Part shown: in pieces, positions 26,056 through 32,277 of the stretch | Numbering within the stretch: position 1 is the stretch's first letter | Layout: every line of letters begins with the position of its first letter | Assembly: GCA_015067705.1 (NCBI GenBank) | Contig: SVLW01000022.1 | Coordinates: 1 to 32,277 of the forward strand | DNA length: 32,277 nucleotides | From: Oscillospiraceae bacterium | GTDB lineage: Bacteria; Bacillota; Clostridia; Oscillospirales; QAMX01 | Direction of reading: 5' to 3' | The notes under the pieces: model-generated | Databases searched by the model: none | The model's input: the letters and a program-made list of their open reading frames with translations, nothing else | Told to the model about the DNA's origin: nothing | Position numbers and translations under genes: made by a program

Positions 26056-26618
26056 CAGAGCAGCACCTCCGAAAGGCTGCGCTTTGGCACCAGAAGTTTG
26101 CCGTCCTCATCCAGGCGGTATTTGTGAGTATCTTCATAAGGTACCGCCTCCGCCTCCATGGCGGAATGGCCCAGGGCGATGGCAAGGGCGGGCATCATCT
26201 GCTCCGGCAGATGCAGCGCGTCCCGAACAGGCACTTCTCTGCTCCGTAGACTCAGAAGCGCCGAGGCGACGCCCTGTTCTTCGGCCAGAAGTGCAATGGT
26301 CTGGGCGGCGATGCCCACATCGATCTCCGCGCCGGCGGCGCGGATGGCGGTATCCACGGCGATGACGACAAAGGCCGGGGGCAGTTCCTCCGGCTTCGGC
26401 TCCAGCTGCGGCGCGATCATCACCGCCCAGCGGAGGAAGGGCAGCAAGGGCGCCGCCGCATCGCCCATCAGGAGTTTATATTTCAGCGGCTGCTGGTTTG
26501 CGGAACAGGGGGATAGTCTGGCCCCGTCGATCCAGGCTTTTACGAGTGCTTCCGGCACGGCTTCCCGGGTGAATTTCCGGATGGTGCGCCGGGCGTGTAC
26601 GGCATCATGAACGGTCAT
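26055..26618 (-). CDS. Nitroreductase-family FMN oxidoreductase
   Basis: A 187-residue flavoprotein of the nitroreductase family. The FMN phosphate-binding start is HARRTIRKFTREAVP (8-22), SPCSANQQPLKY lies near residues 36-47, and a glycine-containing QGVASALLSL segment in the C-terminal half matches the usual IGxxWLG-type region only loosely. It would use NAD(P)H to reduce nitro, quinone or enone compounds; the substrate is unknown. The ATG at 26618 is preferred over an upstream in-frame start because GAGAGGAG lies 6 nt before it. First gene of a unit with the FliB-like gene and the small membrane protein. Confidence 0.88.
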   Translation of the reverse strand: MTVHDAVHARRTIRKFTREAVPEALVKAWIDGARLSPCSANQQPLKYKLLMGDAAAPLLPFLRWAVMIAPQLEPKPEELPPAFVVIAVDTAIRAAGAEIDVGIAAQTIALLAEEQGVASALLSLRSREVPVRDALHLPEQMMPALAIALGHSAMEAEAVPYEDTHKYRLDEDGKLLVPKRSLSEVLL

Positions 26619-26631
26619 AGTGCTCCTCTCC

Positions 26632-26649
26632 GGGCAGGCAAAGCCCTGC
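26632..26649 (-). other. Short hairpin in nitroreductase leader
   Basis: A 6-bp stem GGCAGG/CCTGCC with a 6-nt loop lies between the predicted start point and the Shine-Dalgarno. There is no U-tract. It may influence translation; no known riboswitch fold is recognised. Confidence 0.35.
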
Positions 26650-26670
26650 CGCAGCGTGTTTCTTTTCCTC

Positions 26671-26698
26671 ATTATACCATACTTCCCGCGAAAAACAA
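26671..26698 (-). promoter_or_regulatory. Promoter of nitroreductase unit
   Basis: On the minus strand: TTGTTT (26698-26693), 16-nt spacer, perfect TATAAT (26676-26671). Confidence 0.65.
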
Positions 26699-26849
26699 AT
26701 TATGAACGGGATCCCTGCCGCGCCGCCGGTACGTCACGATTCGTTCACAAAACCGCTGTTTTTCATGCATTTTACCTATTTTACAACTGCTTTCGTCAGT
26801 CTGCACAGGAAATCATTTTAACGAAATTATGAATTCTTGGTTCCAGGAC
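26699..26849. other. Intergenic stretch upstream of hrcA promoter, no gene seen
   Basis: The divergent gap between the nitroreductase and hrcA genes is 315 bases (26619-26933). Its outer parts hold the two promoters and CIRCE; this central AT-richer stretch shows no plausible gene, hairpin terminator or repeat. Confidence 0.6.
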
Positions 26850-26878
26850 TTGACATTCCCTGACCTTAGTGTTACAGT
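26850..26878 (+). promoter_or_regulatory. Sigma-A promoter of the heat-shock operon
   Basis: A perfect TTGACA (26850-26855), 17-nt spacer and TACAGT (26873-26878). The CIRCE operator begins 4 nt downstream and would cover the start point. Confidence 0.85.
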
Positions 26879-26882
26879 ATGT

Positions 26883-26910
26883 TTAGCACTCGAGGGGTAC
26901 AGAGTGCTAA
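26883..26910 (+). promoter_or_regulatory. CIRCE operator (HrcA-binding site) with 10-nt spacer
   Basis: Two perfect 9-bp arms, TTAGCACTC (26883-26891) and GAGTGCTAA (26902-26910), match the CIRCE consensus exactly. The spacer GAGGGGTACA is 10 nt, whereas the consensus spacer is 9. The site overlaps the expected transcription start, so HrcA binding should repress hrcA-grpE-dnaK-dnaJ. Confidence 0.95.
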
Positions 26911-26933
26911 ACATGGGAAGGAGGACATCTTCC

Positions 26934-27971
26934 ATGGCACTGAGCGACAGAAAGAAGCAGATCCTGAAAGCCGTCGTGGATGACTATGTGCAGACCGCGG
27001 AGCCGGTGGGATCCCGCGCTGTGGTGCAGCGGCTGAAGATGAACGTATCCTCCGCCACCGTGCGAAATGAAATGGCAGACCTGGAGCGGCTGGGATATCT
27101 GGAACAGCCCCACACCTCCGCCGGCCGCGTACCGTCTCATCTGGGCTATCGTCTTTATGTAGACGAACTGATGCAGAGTTACGCCATGGCCCCCACGGAG
27201 ATCGACCAGTTTGTGTCAACGCTCACCATGCGTATGGGAGAGCTGGACCGGCTGATCGCGGAGGCCGGCCGCATGGTCAGTGAACTGACCATGCATCCCG
27301 CCATTGCCGTGAGTCCCACCAGTGACGAAGAGGCGGTTCGCCGCTTTGAGGTCATTCAGGTGGATCAGGAGACCGTGGTGCTGGTGCTGGTCACCACCTC
27401 GGACATCATCAAAAACCGCATCTGCCATCTCACCTTCCCCCTCTCGGATCTGGAAGTCACCGCCGCCAATCGGGCGCTGAATGCACACTTCACCAATATT
27501 CCGCTGGAAGATCTCACGGATGAGCGCATCACGGCCGCCGAGTTCGGCGCAGGCGCAGACATTACGGAGCTTCTGGTGGCCGCCATCGACTTTGCATCCG
27601 ACGTGCTGAGCACCGTGATGCAGCGGGACGTGTATTTGGAAGGTGCCTCTCATATTTTGAAATTCCCGGAATTCCACGATCCCGGAAAGGCCATGGCCGT
27701 TTTGGACTGCCTTTCCGACCGCAACTCGCTGGCGCTTCTGCCCATGCCGGATGACGAGCATCCGGTGCAGATCCGCATCGGCAGCGAAAACGGCGACTCT
27801 CCCCTATCAGACACCAGCGTCATCATGACCTCCTATCGCACCGCGAAGGGGGCCCGGGGACTTCTCGGTGTGGTCGGGCCCACCCGCATGGACTATGCCC
27901 GCGTCGCCGCAAGACTTTGTCATTTTGCAGAAGAGCTGAATCATCTGCTGAATCACGATACCAGGAGATAG
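26934..27971 (+). CDS. hrcA: Heat-inducible transcription repressor HrcA
   Basis: A 345-residue repressor of class I heat-shock genes. The N-terminal winged helix (about 1-75) contains VGSRAVVQRL and SSATVRNEMADLERLGYL, the conserved DNA-contacting helix; the C-terminal GAF-like and dimerisation region follows. The GroE chaperonin normally keeps HrcA folded and active, and heat titrates it away. The ATG at 26934 is chosen because GGAAGGAGG precedes it, and it lies downstream of CIRCE; an in-frame ATG at 26829 is upstream of the promoter. It is the first gene of the operon, with grpE starting 6 nt after the stop. Confidence 0.97.
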   Translation: MALSDRKKQILKAVVDDYVQTAEPVGSRAVVQRLKMNVSSATVRNEMADLERLGYLEQPHTSAGRVPSHLGYRLYVDELMQSYAMAPTEIDQFVSTLTMRMGELDRLIAEAGRMVSELTMHPAIAVSPTSDEEAVRRFEVIQVDQETVVLVLVTTSDIIKNRICHLTFPLSDLEVTAANRALNAHFTNIPLEDLTDERITAAEFGAGADITELLVAAIDFASDVLSTVMQRDVYLEGASHILKFPEFHDPGKAMAVLDCLSDRNSLALLPMPDDEHPVQIRIGSENGDSPLSDTSVIMTSYRTAKGARGLLGVVGPTRMDYARVAARLCHFAEELNHLLNHDTRR

Positions 27972-27977
27972 CATCAC

Positions 27978-28529
27978 ATGGACAAGAAGAAGAATCAGGA
28001 CGAAACCATCGAAACCCCGGAAACCGAACAGGATACAAACGCGGAGGAAACCGTCGAGATCAATGTCGAGGCCGCGTTCCAGGAACTGCTCACCCAGCTG
28101 GACGCCGCGCAGAAGGAACTCTCCGAAACCCGCGACCGTTATCTGCGCACCGCCGCAGAGTATGAAAACTACCGCAAGCGCTCCGCACGCGAGCGCGAGA
28201 ATCTCTACGCAGACGCTTCCGCCGCCGCCGTGGCCGCCATGCTGCCGGTGCTTGACAATCTCGAGCGCGCGCTGGCCCAGCCCACTGCCGACGAGGCCTA
28301 TAAAAAGGGCGTGGAGATGATTGAAAAGCAGTTCTATGACTGCCTCACAAAGCTGGGCATCACCGAGATCGCCGCACTGGGCGAGCAGTTTGATCCCCAG
28401 ATCCACAATGCCGTGATGCATGTGGAGCAGGAAGGCTGTGACGACAACACCGTCGTCGAGGTGTTCCAGAAGGGCTTTATCATGGGCGAACGTGTCGTGC
28501 GTCATGCCATCGTCAAAGTGGCAAACTAA
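27978..28529 (+). CDS. grpE: GrpE, nucleotide exchange factor of DnaK
   Basis: A 183-residue co-chaperone. An acidic disordered N terminus (about 1-30) is followed by a long coiled-coil helix (about 30-85, including DRYLRTAAEYENYRKRSARE) and the C-terminal beta domain ending with the signature VVEVFQKGFIMGERVVRHA. GrpE releases ADP from DnaK and acts as a thermosensor through its coiled coil. It lies between hrcA and dnaK in the usual Firmicute order. Confidence 0.97.
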   Translation: MDKKKNQDETIETPETEQDTNAEETVEINVEAAFQELLTQLDAAQKELSETRDRYLRTAAEYENYRKRSARERENLYADASAAAVAAMLPVLDNLERALAQPTADEAYKKGVEMIEKQFYDCLTKLGITEIAALGEQFDPQIHNAVMHVEQEGCDDNTVVEVFQKGFIMGERVVRHAIVKVAN

Positions 28530-28593
28530 GCACGATTTTACGATAAAAAAACCACATTCCACTTGTATTTGAAGAAAAAGGAGATATAACACT

Positions 28594-30483
28594 ATGGGTA
28601 AGATCATCGGTATTGACCTCGGTACCACCAATTCCTGCGTTGCCGTTATGGAAGGCGGCGAGGCAGTCGTTATTGCAAATGCAGAAGGCGCCCGTACCAC
28701 GCCTTCCGTCGTGGCCTTTTCGAAGTCCGGCGAGCGTATGGTAGGCCAGGTGGCAAAGCGCCAGGCCATCACCAATCCGGAGCGCACCATCATCTCTGTC
28801 AAGCGTGAGATGGGCACCAATTTCCGCGTGAACATCGACGATAAGAGCTATTCTCCGCAGGAGATCTCCGCAATGATCCTGCAGAAGCTGGCCGCTGACG
28901 CATCCGCCTACCTGGGCGAGACCGTCACCCAGGCCGTCATCACTGTTCCCGCCTACTTCACCGACTCCCAGCGTCAGGCCACCAAGGACGCCGGTAAGAT
29001 CGCCGGTCTTGAGGTTCTGCGTATCATCAACGAGCCCACCGCAGCCGCTCTCGCCTATGGCGTTGACAAGGAAGTGGACCAGAAGATCATGGTCTATGAC
29101 CTGGGCGGCGGTACCTTCGACGTTTCCATTCTGGAAATCGGCGACGGCGTTTTGGAAGTTCTGGCCACTGCCGGTAATAACCGTCTGGGCGGCGACGACT
29201 TTGACGAGCGCGTCATGAACTGGATCGCCAATGAATTCAAGCGCGAGAACGGCATCGACCTTCGTTCTGACCGTATGGCCATGCAGCGTCTGAAGGAAGC
29301 TGCCGAAAAGGCCAAGATCGAGCTGTCCGGCATGACCACCACCGCCATCAATCTGCCTTACATCTTTGCAGACGCCACCGGCCCCAAGCATCTGGAACTG
29401 ACCCTGACCCGTGCAAAGTTCAACGAGCTCACCGCTGACCTGGTGGAAAACACCATGAACCCCGTGCGCCGCGCCATGTCCGATGCCGGTCTGACTCCGT
29501 CTGACCTGTCCAAGGTGCTGCTGGTGGGCGGTTCCACCCGTATCCCCGCCGTGCAGGAAGCCGTTAAGAAGTTCACCGGCAAGGAGCCCTTCAAGGGCAT
29601 CAACCCCGACGAATGTGTTGCCGTGGGCGCAGCCATCCAGGGCGGCGTTCTGGGCGGCGAAGTGAAGGACGTTCTCCTTCTGGACGTCACGCCCCTGTCT
29701 CTGGGTATTGAGACCCTGGGCGGCGTGTTCACCAAGCTCATCGAGCGCAACACCACCATCCCCACCAAGAAGAGCCAGATCTTCTCCACTGCTGCTGACG
29801 GTCAGCAGAGTGTTGAGGTGCACGTCCTGCAGGGCGAGCGCGAAATGGCTGCTTATAACAAGACTCTGGGCCGCTTCACTCTGGACGGCATTGCTCCCGC
29901 TCCCCGCGGCGTCCCGCAGATCGAAGTCACCTTTGATATCGACGCCAACGGCATCGTGAATGTCTCCGCCAAGGATCTGGGCACCGGTAAGGAGCAGAAG
30001 ATCACCATCACCGCTTCCACCAACCTGAGCCAGGACGAGATCGAGCGCGCCGTGCGCGAGGCCGAGCAGTTCGCCGCAGAGGATAAGAAGCGCCGTGAAG
30101 AGACCGACACCAAGAACCACGCAGATCAGCTGATCTATCAGACCGAGAAGCTCCTCGCCGAGAGCGGCGACAAGCTCACCGACGCCGACAAGGCACCTGT
30201 CCAGGCGGCTCTTGACTCCCTGAAGAACATTGCCTCCGGCAACGACTTCGCCGCCATCAAGGCACAGGCCGAAGAACTTGAGAAGAAGGTCTATGACCTG
30301 TCCGCAAAGCTCTATCAGCAGGCCAACCCCCAGCAGGGCAACCCGGGCGACTATGCCGGTTATAACCAGAACGCCGCCGGCGGCCAGGACTACGCAGGCT
30401 ATGGCCAGCAGGGCCAGCAGAACGGCCAGGGCTTCTACGACGCAGACTACACCGTCGTGGATGACGACAACAACAATAAGTAA
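28594..30483 (+). CDS. dnaK: Chaperone DnaK (Hsp70)
   Basis: A 629-residue Hsp70. The ATPase domain (about 1-365) begins [17 protein letters not shown] and contains [14 protein letters not shown] and [13 protein letters not shown]; the substrate-binding domain follows with [14 protein letters not shown], then a helical lid. It lacks the 20-odd-residue insertion near the N terminus seen in Gram-negative DnaK, as is normal in Firmicutes. The C-terminal tail (about 580-629) is rich in Gly, Gln, Tyr and Asn with two DYAGY repeats and ends in an acidic VVDDD run. AAAAAGGAG precedes the ATG. Confidence 0.98.
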   Translation: MGKIIGIDLGTTNSCVAVMEGGEAVVIANAEGARTTPSVVAFSKSGERMVGQVAKRQAITNPERTIISVKREMGTNFRVNIDDKSYSPQEISAMILQKLAADASAYLGETVTQAVITVPAYFTDSQRQATKDAGKIAGLEVLRIINEPTAAALAYGVDKEVDQKIMVYDLGGGTFDVSILEIGDGVLEVLATAGNNRLGGDDFDERVMNWIANEFKRENGIDLRSDRMAMQRLKEAAEKAKIELSGMTTTAINLPYIFADATGPKHLELTLTRAKFNELTADLVENTMNPVRRAMSDAGLTPSDLSKVLLVGGSTRIPAVQEAVKKFTGKEPFKGINPDECVAVGAAIQGGVLGGEVKDVLLLDVTPLSLGIETLGGVFTKLIERNTTIPTKKSQIFSTAADGQQSVEVHVLQGEREMAAYNKTLGRFTLDGIAPAPRGVPQIEVTFDIDANGIVNVSAKDLGTGKEQKITITASTNLSQDEIERAVREAEQFAAEDKKRREETDTKNHADQLIYQTEKLLAESGDKLTDADKAPVQAALDSLKNIASGNDFAAIKAQAEELEKKVYDLSAKLYQQANPQQGNPGDYAGYNQNAAGGQDYAGYGQQGQQNGQGFYDADYTVVDDDNNNK

Positions 30484-30496
30484 GCATGTCTTTTGT

Positions 30497-30523
30497 GGGG
30501 CGCGGACTTCTGTGCCGCGTCCC
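30497..30523 (+). terminator. First hairpin after dnaK
   Basis: A 9-bp GC stem (30497-30505 with 30515-30523, one G-U pair) followed by a pyrimidine-rich, T-containing stretch (CTCTCTCTTTTT). A partial terminator or 3'-end protector for dnaK mRNA. Confidence 0.6.
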
Positions 30524-30535
30524 GCCTCTCTCTTT

Positions 30536-30554
30536 TTCGCCCGATGGGGGCGAA
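30536..30554 (+). other. Second hairpin between dnaK and dnaJ
   Basis: A perfect 7-bp stem (30536-30542 with 30548-30554) and 5-nt loop, using the T residues that follow the first hairpin as part of its own stem. The two structures could therefore compete. Confidence 0.5.
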
Positions 30555-30570
30555 GGTATCTTGAAATGTG

Positions 30571-30596
30571 AAAATCCCGCTTCGGCGGGATTTTTC
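30571..30596 (+). terminator. UUCG-loop terminator directly before the dnaJ ribosome-binding site
   Basis: A perfect 10-bp stem (30571-30580 with 30585-30594) capped by a C(UUCG)G tetraloop, followed by T residues (five T in all, 30591-30595). The dnaJ Shine-Dalgarno (CAGGAGG, from 30596) starts immediately after it. It should let only part of the transcripts reach dnaJ, or block ribosome access. Confidence 0.85.
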
Positions 30597-30609
30597 AGGA
30601 GGAACATCC

Positions 30610-31770
30610 ATGGCGGATAAACGAGATTATTATGAGGTGCTGGGCGTAGAGCGCGGTGCCTCTGATGACGTTATCAAAAAAGCCTATCGCGGACTCGCCA
30701 AGAAGTATCACCCGGATCTCCATCCCGGTGATGCCGAAGCAGAGGCCAAGTTCAAGGAACTCAGCGAAGCCTATGAAGTGCTCTCCGACTCCGACAAGCG
30801 CCAGAAGTACGATACATACGGCTTTGCGGGCGTGGACCCCAATTACGGCGCCGGCGAGGGCTTCGGCGGTGGATTTGGCGGCGGCTTCGGCGGATTCCAG
30901 GACTTTGACCTGGGCAGCATCTTCGACAGCTTCTTCGGCGGCGGCGGTGCCGGCCAGTCCCAGCGCCGCAATGCGCCCCAGAAGGGCGACAATCTCCGCG
31001 CCAATATCGTACTGACCTTTGAAGAGGCGGCATTCGGCTGTAAAAAGACCATCGAGCTGAACCGTACGGAAAACTGTGAGGAATGCGGCGGCACCGGTGC
31101 GGAAAAGGGCACCACGGCGGAGACCTGTCAGGTCTGCCACGGCTCCGGTCAGGTGCGCACCACCCAGCGCACTCCCCTGGGCGCATTCTCCAGTACCGCC
31201 CCCTGTAATGCCTGCCGGGGTACCGGCAAGGTCATCAAGACCCCCTGTTCCCACTGCCACGGCAACGGCACCCAGCGCCGCCGCCGCAAGATCGAGGTGA
31301 ACTTCCCCGCCGGTATCGACGACGGCCAGACCATCTCCCTCCGCGGACAGGGCAACGCCGGCCGCAACGGCGGCCCCTCCGGCGATCTTTACGCCACCGT
31401 GTCCATCAAGACCCACCCCATCTTCACCCGCAACGGCCCGGACGTGATTTGTGAGATCCCCATCTCCTTCACCGAGGCAGCGCTGGGCGCAGAGCTTGAG
31501 GTGGCCACCATTGACGGCAAGGTGAAGTACTCCATCCCCGAAGGCACCCAGACCGGCTCCACCTTCCGCCTGCGCGGCAAGGGCATCCCCATCTTGAACG
31601 GCAAGGGCCGCGGCGACCACTACGTCACCGTGAATGTGGAAGTGCCCCGTAATCTGACCAAGCGGCAGAAAGAACTGCTGCGTGAGTTCGGCGGCGAACT
31701 GAAGCCCGAGAACCACACCCCGGAAAACCGCAGTTTCTTCTCGAAACTGAAAGATTTATTTGACAATTAA
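30610..31770 (+). CDS. dnaJ: Chaperone DnaJ (Hsp40)
   Basis: A 386-residue class I Hsp40. The J-domain (about 1-70) carries HPD in YHPDLH, followed by a Gly/Phe-rich linker with repeats of FGGG. The zinc-binding region has all four CxxCxGxG repeats ([32 protein letters not shown]), then the C-terminal substrate-binding domains. It delivers substrates to DnaK and stimulates its ATPase. The ATG at 30610 follows AGGAGG; the in-frame ATG at 30568 is rejected because it lies before the terminator hairpin. It is the last gene of the heat-shock operon. Confidence 0.98.
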   Translation: MADKRDYYEVLGVERGASDDVIKKAYRGLAKKYHPDLHPGDAEAEAKFKELSEAYEVLSDSDKRQKYDTYGFAGVDPNYGAGEGFGGGFGGGFGGFQDFDLGSIFDSFFGGGGAGQSQRRNAPQKGDNLRANIVLTFEEAAFGCKKTIELNRTENCEECGGTGAEKGTTAETCQVCHGSGQVRTTQRTPLGAFSSTAPCNACRGTGKVIKTPCSHCHGNGTQRRRRKIEVNFPAGIDDGQTISLRGQGNAGRNGGPSGDLYATVSIKTHPIFTRNGPDVICEIPISFTEAALGAELEVATIDGKVKYSIPEGTQTGSTFRLRGKGIPILNGKGRGDHYVTVNVEVPRNLTKRQKELLREFGGELKPENHTPENRSFFSKLKDLFDN

Positions 31771-31797
31771 ATGGGCATCCTCTATACTGAGCGATGG

Positions 31798-31833
31798 ACG
31801 GTCGGCAGACGATTCGTTTGCCGACCGTTTTTT
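31798..31833 (+). terminator. Terminator of the heat-shock operon
   Basis: A 14-bp stem (31798-31811 with 31815-31828, one G-U pair), 3-nt loop and a T-tract. It closes the operon before the SDR gene. Confidence 0.92.
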
Positions 31834-31864
31834 ATCACAACTGAACTGATTAGGAGGTAGGATT

Positions 31865-32277
31865 ATGGGATTCTTAACCGGAAAAACAGTTATCATCACC
31901 GGCGGCGGCCGCGCCGTGCTCTCTGACGGCAAGGCAGGCTCCATCGGTTACGGCATTGCCATCGCATACGCCAAGGAAGGCGCCAACATCGTCATCACCG
32001 GCCGCAATCTGCAGAAGCTCTTAGACGCCAAGGAAGAACTGGAGCGCGAGTATGGCGTAAAAGTTCTGCCCATTCAGGCAGAAATCTCCGCCGGTTCCGA
32101 CAACGAGGCCATCGCTGCCGACGTGGTTGCCAAAACCGTGGAGGCATTCGGCGGCATCGACGTGCTGATCAATAATGCCCAGGCCTCCGCCTCCGGCGTG
32201 CCGCTTGCCCAGCACACCCTGGAGCAGTTCGACCTGGCCATGTATTCCGGTCTTTACGCCACCTTCCACTATATGAA
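31865..32277 (+). CDS. SDR-family oxidoreductase (3' end missing)
   Basis: The first 137 codons of a short-chain dehydrogenase/reductase run off the window. The beta-strand/glycine motif is present but stretched (TGGGRAVLSDGKAGSIGYG, residues 13-31), with an insertion between the first glycines and the conserved G-x-G. The NNAG motif is NNAQ, followed by ASASGV. The cofactor should be NAD(P)H; the catalytic Ser-Tyr-Lys are beyond the end. AGGAGGTAGG precedes the ATG at 31865. It lies after the heat-shock terminator and is presumably the first gene of another unit. The substrate is unknown. Confidence 0.88.
   Translation, partial: MGFLTGKTVIITGGGRAVLSDGKAGSIGYGIAIAYAKEGANIVITGRNLQKLLDAKEELEREYGVKVLPIQAEISAGSDNEAIAADVVAKTVEAFGGIDVLINNAQASASGVPLAQHTLEQFDLAMYSGLYATFHYM

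Noticed and set aside
28513-30120. Long minus-strand open frame opposite dnaK
   Set aside because: A known antisense artefact of dnaK codon usage; the sense gene is unambiguous.

Overview
The window looks like a chromosomal segment of a high-GC, anaerobic, gut-type member of the Clostridia (Firmicutes). My best guess is an Oscillospiraceae or Christensenellaceae-like lineage; this is inferred from gene content, not a database match. Support: a ferredoxin-linked 2-oxoacid oxidoreductase, a minimal two-gene SUF-type Fe-S system, type III glutamine synthetase, a clostridial tandem-OB ssDNA-binding protein, an iron-type alcohol dehydrogenase, and the HrcA/CIRCE-controlled hrcA-grpE-dnaK-dnaJ operon. 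Promoters are sigma-A type, Shine-Dalgarno sequences are strong, and several intergenic regions end in bidirectional hairpin terminators. I see no tRNA, rRNA, CRISPR array, integrase, insertion sequence or phage gene.

Layout. (1) 1-4635, plus strand: the 3' part of a VorB-type 2-oxoacid:ferredoxin oxidoreductase alpha gene, its beta and gamma genes, an XRE-cupin regulator and a medium-chain/aryl acyl-CoA synthetase. Together they look like a module linking 2-oxoacids, acyl-CoAs and free carboxylic acids. (2) 4742-7670, plus strand: 3-methyladenine DNA glycosylase I, a small cupin, a cytoplasmic GH30 glycosidase and a NUDIX hydrolase. (3) 7740-11296, minus strand: the SufB/SufC pair (SMS-type) behind a near-consensus promoter, and upstream a GH63/MGH1-like glycosidase. 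(4) 11447-12061, plus strand: a tandem OB-fold protein. (5) 12128-15608, minus strand: an operon of class VIII-esterase-like serine hydrolase, GH5-like glycosidase and aldo/keto reductase. (6) 15825-22394, plus strand: two overlapping flavoprotein genes, then glnN with its own promoter and a terminator-like hairpin in its leader, then a MATE exporter. (7) 22430-26618, minus strand: an operon of iron alcohol dehydrogenase, VOC/glyoxalase protein and HAD hydrolase; upstream of it, a nitroreductase, a FliB-like gene broken by a frameshift, and a small membrane protein. (8) 26934-31770, plus strand: the heat-shock operon, with a CIRCE whose spacer is 10 nt instead of 9 and three consecutive hairpins between dnaK and dnaJ. 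(9) 31865 to the end: the 5' part of an SDR oxidoreductase.

Functional themes. Three glycosidases (GH30, GH63/MGH1-like, GH5-like) have no visible signal peptide, so they should act on imported oligosaccharides or glycosides. The esterase-GH5-reductase operon looks built to take apart one acylated glycoside. The most notable regulatory observations are the glnN leader, the dnaK-dnaJ spacer, the variant CIRCE, and the repeat-bearing promoter of the Fe-S genes. I found no clearly new multi-gene defence or mobile system; the candidates below are metabolic modules and cis-regulatory oddities.
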